Shown here: one piece after another, positions 1 through 5,393 of the stretch
How positions within the stretch are numbered: the stretch's first letter is position 1
Layout: each line of letters starts with the position of its first letter
Source: Deinococcus sp.
Lineage (GTDB): Bacteria; Deinococcota; Deinococci; Deinococcales; Deinococcaceae
Direction: 5' to 3'
DNA length: 5,989 bases
Assembly (NCBI GenBank): GCA_018260375.1
Contig: JAGLBF010000134.1
Coordinates: 1 to 5,989, forward strand
Notes under the pieces: model-generated
Told to the model about the DNA's origin: nothing
Databases searched by the model: none
Seen by the model: the letters and a program-made list of their open reading frames with translations, nothing else
Translations under genes and position numbers: made by a program

Positions 1-11
1 GCATCCGCTCG

Positions 12-40
12 GATTGATTCGGAAGTACGCCAAATCAATC
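12..40. repeat. 8-bp inverted repeat upstream of the permease operon
   Basis: GATTGATT (12-19) and its exact reverse complement AATCAATC (33-40) flank a 13-nt spacer. The right arm directly abuts the 15-bp word at 41-55. The arrangement could be a regulator site or part of a dispersed intergenic repeat. The spacing of about two helical turns between arms (21 bp start to start) would suit a dimeric DNA-binding protein, but no regulator gene is in the window. Function is inferred only; the symmetry is directly visible. Confidence 0.45.
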
Positions 41-55
41 GGAATCCGTATCAGA
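41..55. repeat. 15-bp direct repeat, copy 1
   Basis: GGAATCCGTATCAGA occurs here and again, identically, at 140-154. It follows the inverted repeat 12-40 without a gap. From memory, words of this kind (reverse complement TCTGATACGGATTCC) recur between genes in Deinococcus genomes, which would make it part of a genus-specific small repeat. That recollection was not checked. I found no third copy in the window. Confidence 0.6.
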
Positions 56-73
56 GGCGGCCTGTACTCCTTG

Positions 74-136
74 CGAAGTCTGTACTGTTTTCTACGCCCG
101 CTGGCCTTCTTTCATCACGTTGTTAGCAGGGTTCAA
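74..136. repeat. Dispersed intergenic block, copy A
   Basis: Positions 74-102 align with 2768-2796 over 30 columns with 25 identities, 3 mismatches and 2 single-base gaps; the shared 3' part includes TACGCCCGCT. Both copies then have GGTTCAA at nearly the same distance (130-136 here, 2825-2831 there; 27 and 28 nt after the block). Both lie in the same orientation upstream of a gene, here about 165 nt before the first permease. It may be a diverged small repeat or a shared promoter-type region. A TTGTTA at 120-125 sits where copy B has TTGACT, but no good -10 follows. Confidence 0.5.
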
Positions 137-139
137 GTT

Positions 140-154
140 GGAATCCGTATCAGA
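140..154. repeat. 15-bp direct repeat, copy 2
   Basis: This is an exact second copy of GGAATCCGTATCAGA, offset 99 bp from copy 1. It begins 3 nt after the GGTTCAA that closes the dispersed block 74-136. Flanking bases differ from those of copy 1, so the identity is limited to the 15-bp word. The remaining stretch to the first permease gene (155-287) shows no convincing promoter, hairpin or gene. An open frame across 14-289 has no ribosome site and runs through these repeats, so it is not credited as a gene. Confidence 0.6.
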
Positions 155-302
155 TGTTGCACGCAGCCTTGCTCAAGGTCAGGTGGCCTTGTCGGTAACG
201 GACTGTCCTGGGCAAACCCGGCTGTTGGGCCGCTCTACCGCGTCCGCTGCTTTTCCTTGCTGCCTACCAGACCACCCATAACCCTCTAAAGGAGCCCCAC
301 CC

Positions 303-1286
303 ATGACCACCCAGCCTGCCCCGCCGCCACCCCCTATGCCCCCAGCACCTGCGGGGGTGCCTAAGCCGCCTCAGCGCAAAGTGCGCGGCATACGCGAGTC
401 GCGTGCGCGTACGGCGATGTTTATGCTGCTGCCGCTGCTGATTGTGCTGCTGGTAGTGGCGGGTTATCCGCTCTTTCGTACCATTTACCTGTCATTTTTT
501 GAGTACAACATCAACAGCACCGAAGCACCCAAGTTTATCGGCCTAGAGAATTACTGGTTTACTAATGAAGACGGCGTAGGCCTGGGCGCACTGCAAACGC
601 CAGAGTGGTGGCAGTCAGTTTGGAATACGGTCAAGTTTACCGTGTCGTCGGTGGTGCTTGAAACCCTACTGGGCCTGGCTTTTGCGCTGGTTATCAATTC
701 CAAAATCAAGGGGCGCGGGCTGCTGCGTACTGCCATCTTGGTTCCCTGGGCTATACCCACTGTGGTCAGCGCCCAAGTGTGGAACTGGATGTACAACGAC
801 TCATACGGCATCCTGAGTCAGTGGGGACGGCAGCTGGGCATGTTGCCGCATGGACAGTCTTTTTTGTCTAACCCCGACACGGCGCTTGCGGCCTTGGTCG
901 CTGTAGATGTGTGGAAAACCGCGCCCTTCATGGCGTTGCTGCTGCTGGCAGGCTTGCAAAGCATCCCCAGCGACATGTACGAAGCCGCCGATGTGGACGG
1001 GGCTAGCCCGGTGCGCCAGTTTTTTAGTCTGACACTGCCGCTGCTCACTCCTGCGCTGCTGGTGGCGCTGATTTTCCGCACACTTGACTCATTGCGCGTC
1101 TTTGATATGCCCTATATCGTCAAGGGCAACGCTCCCGAAACCATGACCATGAGCATTTATGCCCGTCAGCAAATGATCGAACAGGCCCAGTTTGGCTACG
1201 GCAGTGCCATCAGTGTGCTCATTTTCTTGGTCATTATGTTTTTTACGGCTATTTATGTGACTTCACTCAGGGTCAAATTCGATTAA
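303..1286 (+). CDS. Carbohydrate ABC transporter permease, MalF/UgpA type
   Basis: This is one of two inner-membrane subunits forming the channel of a binding-protein-dependent sugar importer. The 327-residue protein has about six hydrophobic segments (roughly 39-62, 113-132, 141-162, 193-217, 244-262, 299-320). The EAA loop that docks the ATPase is clear: EAA at 227-229 and DG at 232-233, followed by LPLLTP at 245-250. Family hallmarks also include VPWAIP (147-152) and RVFDMPY (265-271). It lacks the large extra periplasmic domain of E. coli MalF, so it is the short form common outside enterobacteria. Residues 1-24 are unusually proline-rich and precede a basic stretch. The ATG follows AAAGGAG (288-294) with 8 nt spacing. 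The next permease gene starts 11 nt downstream, so the two are cotranscribed. Maltose, trehalose or another sugar cannot be told apart from this subunit alone. Confidence 0.95.
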   Translation: MTTQPAPPPPPMPPAPAGVPKPPQRKVRGIRESRARTAMFMLLPLLIVLLVVAGYPLFRTIYLSFFEYNINSTEAPKFIGLENYWFTNEDGVGLGALQTPEWWQSVWNTVKFTVSSVVLETLLGLAFALVINSKIKGRGLLRTAILVPWAIPTVVSAQVWNWMYNDSYGILSQWGRQLGMLPHGQSFLSNPDTALAALVAVDVWKTAPFMALLLLAGLQSIPSDMYEAADVDGASPVRQFFSLTLPLLTPALLVALIFRTLDSLRVFDMPYIVKGNAPETMTMSIYARQQMIEQAQFGYGSAISVLIFLVIMFFTAIYVTSLRVKFD

Positions 1287-1297
1287 GGGGACTGCCT

Positions 1298-2149
1298 ATG
1301 AATGCTAAGAATCCTGTTGTGCGGAGCCTGGTAACGGCCCTGTTTTGGCTGGCTGTCGTGGTTATCTTGTTTTATGTGGTCTTACCTTTTTACTGGATGA
1401 TTAAAACCAGTTTGACCGCGCCGGGCAGTCTATCGGCCGAGGCCCTGCTGTGGTTTCCTAAGCACATCACACTTCAAAATTACCAACTGGTGTTTGCAGG
1501 TCAACCCTTTGGCCGCAATTTGCTGAACTCCTTTGTGGTTTCAGCGGGCACTGTACTGATTAGCTTGCTGCTTTCGGTACTTTCAGCCTATGCACTGGGA
1601 AAGTTCCGCTTTAAAGGCAAGAGTGTACTGATGTACGTTATCCTGGCGGTGAGTGTATTTCCGCAGATTGCAGTACTAGGCGGTATGTACACCACTATTA
1701 AAGCACTGGGCCTCTATAACAATGTCTTTGGGTTAATGTTCAGCTATATGATCTTTACTCTGCCTTTTACCGTATGGACCCTCACCAGTTTTGTACGAGA
1801 AATCCCCACAGAACTAGAAGAAGCGGCGTATGTAGACGGGGCTACACCACTGCAAACGCTCTTTAAGGTGCTGCTTCCTGTCATGACTCCAGCGCTGGTT
1901 ACTACAGGGCTGCTGGCCTTTATCAATGCTTGGAATGAGTTTTTATTCGCGCTCACCTTTACTTCTAACGACTCAGCCCGTACAGCGTCCGTAGCCATCG
2001 GCAACTTTTCGGGTGCTTCACAATATGAAAGCCCCTTTGGGCAGATTATGGCCGCGAGTGTTATTGTGACTATTCCCCTTATTATTCTGGTGCTGTTCTT
2101 TCAACGTAATATCGTATCTGGTCTAACTGCGGGTGCGGTTAAAGGCTGA
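1298..2149 (+). CDS. Carbohydrate ABC transporter permease, MalG type
   Basis: This is the partner permease of the same sugar importer, 283 residues with about six membrane spans (roughly 11-35, 77-99, 110-130, 144-164, 194-217, 250-268). The ATPase-docking loop reads EEAAYVDGA, with EAA at 175-177 and DG at 180-181. NAWNEFLFAL (210-219) and the C-terminal GLTAGAVKG (275-283) are typical of the MalG side of the pair. Its ribosome site AAGGGGA (1285-1291) overlaps the stop codon of the upstream gene, and the ATG lies 11 nt after that gene, indicating translational coupling. Base composition is lower in G+C than its neighbours; hand-counted 60-nt lines give about 40-53%, against about 68% in parts of the first permease and secDF. 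No ATPase or binding-protein gene follows, so these must be encoded elsewhere, or upstream for the binding protein. Confidence 0.95.
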   Translation: MNAKNPVVRSLVTALFWLAVVVILFYVVLPFYWMIKTSLTAPGSLSAEALLWFPKHITLQNYQLVFAGQPFGRNLLNSFVVSAGTVLISLLLSVLSAYALGKFRFKGKSVLMYVILAVSVFPQIAVLGGMYTTIKALGLYNNVFGLMFSYMIFTLPFTVWTLTSFVREIPTELEEAAYVDGATPLQTLFKVLLPVMTPALVTTGLLAFINAWNEFLFALTFTSNDSARTASVAIGNFSGASQYESPFGQIMAASVIVTIPLIILVLFFQRNIVSGLTAGAVKG

Positions 2150-2152
2150 ATA

Positions 2153-2177
2153 TTTTATACTTTAGGGTTTTATACTT
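2153..2177. repeat. Tandem TTTTATACTT direct repeat
   Basis: TTTTATACTT occurs at 2153-2162 and 2168-2177, 15 bp apart, starting 4 nt after the second permease's stop. Each copy contains TATACT, a good -10 hexamer (2156-2161 and 2171-2176). Neither has a TG extension or a recognisable -35 at 16-18 bp, so a promoter role is unproven. The copies lie in an AT-rich island, about 24% G+C over 2150-2240 by hand count. Confidence 0.5.
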
Positions 2178-2179
2178 AA

Positions 2180-2216
2180 TAGTCTTGCCTTTGAATCATA
2201 ATAGGCACATAGACTA
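2180..2216 (+). terminator. Stem-loop after the permease operon, possible 3' end
   Basis: TAGTCT (2180-2185) pairs with AGACTA (2211-2216), and the adjoining TGCCT (2186-2190) pairs with AGGCA (2203-2207). This gives an 11-bp stem with a 3-nt bulge (2208-2210) and a 12-nt loop. It lies 30 nt past the operon's stop codon, a usual place for a transcript end. The sequence after it is A-rich, with no T tract, so it is not a canonical intrinsic terminator in the + direction. It could stabilise the 3' end of the mRNA instead. Confidence 0.4.
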
Positions 2217-2247
2217 CAAAAGCAAATAATAAATTATAAGGCTCTGT

Positions 2248-2294
2248 TGAGTGATGGTTATCTGACAGTCTGGCAGTTGGCGGCTCATCACTCA
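2248..2294. promoter_or_regulatory. Inverted repeat with internal palindrome, candidate operator
   Basis: TGAGTGATG (2248-2256) is the exact reverse complement of CATCACTCA (2286-2294), with 29 nt between. Inside the spacer lies CTGACAGTCTGGCAG (2262-2276), a 15-nt odd palindrome with one mismatched pair. The right arm reaches into the -35 zone of the promoter at 2306-2314. The nested symmetry just upstream of that promoter suggests a regulator-binding region, or an RNA stem-loop if transcription begins further left. A weak TATAAG at 2235-2240 would allow the latter. The symmetry is seen; the role is inferred. Confidence 0.4.
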
Positions 2295-2305
2295 CCACTG
2301 CCCCT

Positions 2306-2314
2306 TGCTATACT
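2306..2314 (+). promoter_or_regulatory. Extended -10 promoter element
   Basis: TGCTATACT is a TGn extension plus the hexamer TATACT, one mismatch from TATAAT. The -35 position at 17 bp (2286-2291, CATCAC) is poor, which an extended -10 can compensate for. Transcription would start at about 2320-2323. That leaves a leader of about 30 nt before the ATG at 2353 and rules out the TTG at 2305 as a start, since it lies inside the promoter. Confidence 0.45.
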
Positions 2315-2352
2315 GGGCTGTTAAAGCGCTGTGGCGCTGCTGCGTGCTGACT

Positions 2353-2745
2353 ATGCCCAAACCCCGCCCCGATTTTTCAGCGCCCTTTGCCCCGACCTGG
2401 TGGCAGAAGTGGCTGCTTGAGCATGCAGGCTGGCTTAGGCTGACCCCGCTGGCCTTGCTGCTACCTGTACTCACGGCGCTGCTGGCAGCCTGGGGACTGC
2501 AACAGCCCACCCAGGGCCGCGCCCAGGGCAGTAGCCCCGTCCGTTATCTGGCTGCTGCGCCGCCGCCGTTGCCGCAACTACACGCCGACGACCCTACCAG
2601 CCTGCTGGGTGACCTGCCCCCGCTGCTGCCCTGGTCCGTGCGCCTCAGTGCGCCCCACGCCGTACCGCTGCCGCGCCCCGCCACCATTTCTGCGCGCCCG
2701 CTGGCTTTTTGGATGCTGAGCAAGTGCCAATTGGAAGGCGGTTAA
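2353..2745 (+). CDS. Unrecognised small membrane-anchored, proline-rich protein
   Basis: I do not recognise this 130-residue protein. It has a short N-terminal region with WWQKWLLEHAGWLR-type amphipathic character (16-29), one strongly hydrophobic segment at about 31-49, and a roughly 80-residue tail rich in Pro, Ala and Leu. The tail has no cysteine pair, repeat or catalytic motif. No signal-peptidase site stands out, so it is probably anchored by the single helix. Codons favour G or C in the third position as in the neighbouring genes, which supports real coding. The ATG at 2353 was chosen because it follows the extended -10 promoter at a workable distance; GTG at 2344 is an alternative. 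Neither has a clear Shine-Dalgarno sequence. It sits alone between the sugar operon and secDF on the same strand, with its own promoter, so no partner can be inferred. Confidence 0.6.
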   Translation: MPKPRPDFSAPFAPTWWQKWLLEHAGWLRLTPLALLLPVLTALLAAWGLQQPTQGRAQGSSPVRYLAAAPPPLPQLHADDPTSLLGDLPPLLPWSVRLSAPHAVPLPRPATISARPLAFWMLSKCQLEGG

Positions 2746-2767
2746 TAGGGACTGCGCTTGCATACCG

Positions 2768-2831
2768 CAAAGTGCGTACTTGTTTTTACGCCCGCTTCCC
2801 GGATGTCACCGTGTTTTTGACTAAGGTTCAA
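2768..2831. repeat. Dispersed intergenic block, copy B
   Basis: This is the diverged counterpart of 74-136: 2768-2796 matches 74-102 (25 of 30 columns), and GGTTCAA recurs at 2825-2831. It begins 22 nt after the stop of the small membrane-protein gene and ends 133 nt before secDF. Unlike copy A, it contains TTGACT (2817-2822) and is followed by TATAAG (2838-2843), not by the 15-bp word. An open frame at 2709-2909 runs across it but lacks a ribosome site and overlaps the upstream gene, so it is not called. Confidence 0.5.
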
Positions 2832-2843
2832 TCAGAGTATAAG
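2817..2843 (+). promoter_or_regulatory. Possible secDF promoter
   Basis: TTGACT (2817-2822), close to the TTGACA consensus, is followed after 15 bp by TATAAG (2838-2843). The hexamers are good but the spacing is 2 bp short of optimal. Transcription would begin near 2850 and leave a leader of about 115 nt. That leader contains small symmetrical elements: TGACT/AGTCA at 2879-2890 and a 5-bp stem TCAGC/GCTGA at 2888-2901. Both are too short to call a regulatory structure. Confidence 0.35.
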
Positions 2844-2948
2844 TGTGTATACGGTGTGTCTGAGCGTCTAAACGTCTGTGACTTGAGTCAGCACGCGCTG
2901 ATTTCCTGAACGTCCTTGTGAACGCCCAAAGCCCACAACCTACGCCCC

Positions 2949-2955
2949 AAAGGAG
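2949..2955 (+). promoter_or_regulatory. Ribosome binding site fixing the secDF TTG start
   Basis: AAAGGAG lies 9 nt before TTG at 2965. The strong site justifies the rare start codon. The first in-frame ATG is codon 71, inside the conserved periplasmic domain, and the GTG at codon 25 would remove the basic N-terminus and cut into the first membrane helix. Confidence 0.85.
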
Positions 2956-2964
2956 TATCCCCTT

Positions 2965-5238
2965 TTGTACACCAAGCAAAAACGGCCCACGCGCCGCAAA
3001 ATCCCTCCTGCCTCGCGCAATAGCCCGCTGACCACTGTGCTTATTGTGGCGGCTTTGTTACTCAGCCTGCTGTTTATCTGGCGGCCCTGGCAGCACGCTG
3101 ACCACTTGGGCGAGCTTTGGGGCAGTAACTACAAGCTGATCACCCTGGGCCTTGACCTAGAGGGCGGCCTGCGCATGACCCTCTCGCCCGAATCGGGCAC
3201 GGCGACGCCTGACCAACTAGAACAGGTTAAGACCATTATCTCTAACCGCATCAACGCGCTGGGCGTCACTGAGCCCACCGTCACCGTGTCGGGTGGCAAG
3301 CGGGTGGTGGTAGAAATTCCTGGAGCCACCCCTGCCGTGCAAGACAGCGCCCGCCAGATTGTCAAGCAGCAGGCCAAGTTAGAGTTCCGCATCGTGAATC
3401 CTGATGCCAAGCCTGACCCTGAACTTGCTGCCAAAAACCCCGATTCGGGCGGCTATACCGTCAGTCAACTGGGAGCAGTAGAGGCCACGGGCAGCATAGT
3501 CAAGGGCGCACAGGCGGGCGTCAATCCGCAGCGACCGGGCAGTTGGCAGGTTAACGTAGAGGTCAACCCCCAGAATGCCAAAGCCTTTGGTGACTTTACG
3601 GCCCGCAACGTCAATAAACTGATGGCAGTGGTGTTGGATGACCAAATTAGGTCTGTGGCAACCATCAATTCGGCGCTGTACAACAATTTTTCTATCAGCG
3701 GCTCTTTTGATTCTACGGCGGCGACCAATTTGGCACTGGTGCTCAAATCGGGCTCATTGCCTATCAAAATCAAGGTAGATGAAGAGCGCGCCATCGGCCC
3801 GACCCTGGGTGCAGATGCCATTCGCAGTGGCGCTATAGCTGCGCTGGTCGGCATTGCGGCGATATTTGTCATGCTCTTTTACTACTACGGCCTGTGGATG
3901 GGCCTGGTGGGTGCGCTGGGGCTGCTCTTTAGCACGCTGATGGTGCTGGGCCTGCTGGGTGGTCTGGGTGCGACGCTCACCCTGCCTGGCATCGCAGGCT
4001 TGGTGCTGACCATCGGCGCGGCGGTTGACGGCAACGTGATTTCCTTTGAGCGCATCAAGGAAGAAATGCGGCGCGGCAAGGGCCTTAAAAGCTCTATTGG
4101 CGTGGGGTTTGAGCACTCTACTATGACCATTTTGGACGTGGCGGCTTCGCACCTGCTCTCGGCCCTGGCGCTTTATAACTACGCCTCGGGGCCTGTCAAG
4201 GGCTTTGCGGTGACGCTGATTGTCGGCGTGGTGGCTTCGGCCTTTTCCAACCTGGTGTTTGCCAAGTGGCTGTTCAGGGCCCTGGCCGAAAAACGCGAAT
4301 TTGCTGCGCCTGACCGCATCGGCGTGCCGAACATTGATTTTATTAAATACAGCCCAGTTATCACCACCTTGAGCGTGGTGCTGGCCCTCTTGGGCGGCAG
4401 TTTGGTCGGCGTGCGGGGCCTTAATTACGGTGTGGATTTTGTCTCTGGCACCAGTATCACCGCCAAGGCCAGCCCCCAAACTACCACCGAGGAGGTACGC
4501 AGGGCCGTGATCGGCGCGGGTGTGCCGCAGGTCACTGGCCAAAGCACGGCGGTGCAGCGTGATGTGACGGCGACCAGTAGCGGCGTTACCTACACCATCA
4601 AAGTGCCTGAGCTAAGCAGTGAGCAAGTGAAGCAGATCAGCGCCCGCATTGACGCTTTGCCTGGCGGTCAGGTGCAGCAGACTGAAACCGTCGGGCCTGC
4701 TGTAGGCCAGGAGCTAACCCGTCAGACCCTTTACGCCGTGCTGGTAGGACTGGGGCTTATTTTGGTATATGTGTGGTTCCGCTTTGACTTTATCATGGGC
4801 TTTGGCTCGGTGGTGGCGGTGTTACACGACGTGGCGATTGTTATGGGCATCTACGCCCTAGCCCGTTTGGAATTTAACATCGCCTCGGTGGCGGCGCTGC
4901 TGACGCTCATTGGCTACTCGCTGAACGACTCGATCATCGTGTCTGACCGCATCCGCGAAAACCTAAAGCTGCTGCGCGGACGAAGCTACCGCGACATCGT
5001 GAATATTGCCATCAACCAGACGCTTTCGCGCACGGTGATGACTTCGGTGAGTACAATGCTGCCGCTGGTCAGCCTGCTTGTCTTTGGCGGCCCTGTGCTG
5101 CGCGATTTTTCTATAGCGCTGATTGCAGGTATTTTGGTCGGCACGTATTCCAGCATGTACATTGTGGCCCCGATGGTGGTGCTGCTAGAAGAGCGCCTGG
5201 GTAAAAATCCTCGGCCTAACCCCACTGAAAGCGCGTAG
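2965..5238 (+). CDS. secDF: SecDF fusion, Sec translocon accessory subunit
   Basis: SecDF is an inner-membrane protein that uses the proton gradient to pull exported proteins through SecYEG after the SecA step. This 757-residue protein fuses SecD and SecF. TM1 is at about 21-40. The SecD motif LGLDLEGG (61-68) opens the large periplasmic P1 domain, about 41-280. TM2-TM6 span about 287-437, TM7 about 464-483, the P4 domain about 484-583, and TM8-TM12 about 585-735. SecF hallmarks are GVDFVSGT (489-496) and NDSIIVSDRIREN (654-666). D355, D655 and R689 appear to match the proton-path residues D340, D637 and R671 of Thermus thermophilus SecDF; this is from memory and motif position. VDGN (354-357) replaces the commoner VDAN, as I recall for Thermus. 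DVAAS at 391-395 replaces the usual DANxTT-type motif in TM5. The gene starts with TTG and ends before a hairpin pair. Confidence 0.97.
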   Translation: MYTKQKRPTRRKIPPASRNSPLTTVLIVAALLLSLLFIWRPWQHADHLGELWGSNYKLITLGLDLEGGLRMTLSPESGTATPDQLEQVKTIISNRINALGVTEPTVTVSGGKRVVVEIPGATPAVQDSARQIVKQQAKLEFRIVNPDAKPDPELAAKNPDSGGYTVSQLGAVEATGSIVKGAQAGVNPQRPGSWQVNVEVNPQNAKAFGDFTARNVNKLMAVVLDDQIRSVATINSALYNNFSISGSFDSTAATNLALVLKSGSLPIKIKVDEERAIGPTLGADAIRSGAIAALVGIAAIFVMLFYYYGLWMGLVGALGLLFSTLMVLGLLGGLGATLTLPGIAGLVLTIGAAVDGNVISFERIKEEMRRGKGLKSSIGVGFEHSTMTILDVAASHLLSALALYNYASGPVKGFAVTLIVGVVASAFSNLVFAKWLFRALAEKREFAAPDRIGVPNIDFIKYSPVITTLSVVLALLGGSLVGVRGLNYGVDFVSGTSITAKASPQTTTEEVRRAVIGAGVPQVTGQSTAVQRDVTATSSGVTYTIKVPELSSEQVKQISARIDALPGGQVQQTETVGPAVGQELTRQTLYAVLVGLGLILVYVWFRFDFIMGFGSVVAVLHDVAIVMGIYALARLEFNIASVAALLTLIGYSLNDSIIVSDRIRENLKLLRGRSYRDIVNIAINQTLSRTVMTSVSTMLPLVSLLVFGGPVLRDFSIALIAGILVGTYSSMYIVAPMVVLLEERLGKNPRPNPTESA

Positions 5239-5249
5239 TACCGCCGTAA

Positions 5250-5280
5250 CAGGAACGGGATAGGGGTCAGGCCGCTCCTG
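5250..5280 (+). other. Stem-loop just after secDF
   Basis: CAGGAACGG (5250-5258) pairs with CCGCTCCTG (5272-5280) in a 9-position stem with one A-C mismatch and a 13-nt loop. It begins 12 nt after the secDF stop and ends 4 nt before the stronger hairpin at 5285. No T tract follows. It may help terminate transcription or protect the mRNA end together with its neighbour. Confidence 0.4.
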
Positions 5281-5284
5281 AGCT

Positions 5285-5332
5285 GGGTGAAGGGGGACAG
5301 AGTTTTGCTCGGTCCCTCTTCACCCTTTCCCT
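5285..5332 (+). terminator. Strong hairpin terminator between convergent genes
   Basis: Positions 5285-5302 pair with 5308-5325 across an 18-position stem interrupted by one G-U pair (5293-5317) and one A-G mismatch (5299-5311). The loop is the five bases TTTTG. A broken pyrimidine run with two T triplets (5326-5328 and 5332-5334) follows, so it fits an intrinsic terminator for secDF with a weak T tract. In the other direction no T run follows, so a terminator role for the minus-strand methyltransferase is less likely, although the stem could still slow polymerase. Confidence 0.7.
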
Positions 5333-5393
5333 TTCCGGCCTCAGCAGCCCCCGCCCCTGATGAGGCTGCCAAAGCAGAGGCGGGAGCGAAAGG

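Noticed and set aside
130..146. GGTTCAA resembling a tRNA T-arm
   Set aside because: The flanking bases do not form the 5-bp T stem, and no acceptor, D-arm or anticodon arm can be folded around either copy.
14..289. Open frame of 91 codons on the + strand upstream of the first permease
   Set aside because: It has no ribosome site, runs through both 15-bp repeat copies and the dispersed block, has atypical composition and no recognisable domain.
2238..2258. GGCTCTGTTG-like sequence (2239-2249) reminiscent of an IS6-family terminal repeat
   Set aside because: The match is short, there is no transposase, no matching opposite end at a sensible distance and no target-site duplication.
2695..2705. 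11-bp match to 95-105 (CGCCCGCTGGC) inside the small membrane-protein gene, as a third copy of the dispersed block
   Set aside because: The match is confined to a short G+C-rich word within coding sequence; the flanks do not align, so coincidence is the simpler explanation.
2709..2909. Open frame of 66 codons between the small membrane-protein gene and secDF
   Set aside because: It overlaps the end of the upstream gene in another frame, lacks a ribosome site and crosses the dispersed block and the likely secDF promoter.
3754..4542. Long antisense open frame opposite secDF (262 codons)
   Set aside because: It is fully antisense to a well-conserved gene. Its His/Gln/Arg-rich protein with no domain is typical of a frame produced by G+C-rich codon bias.
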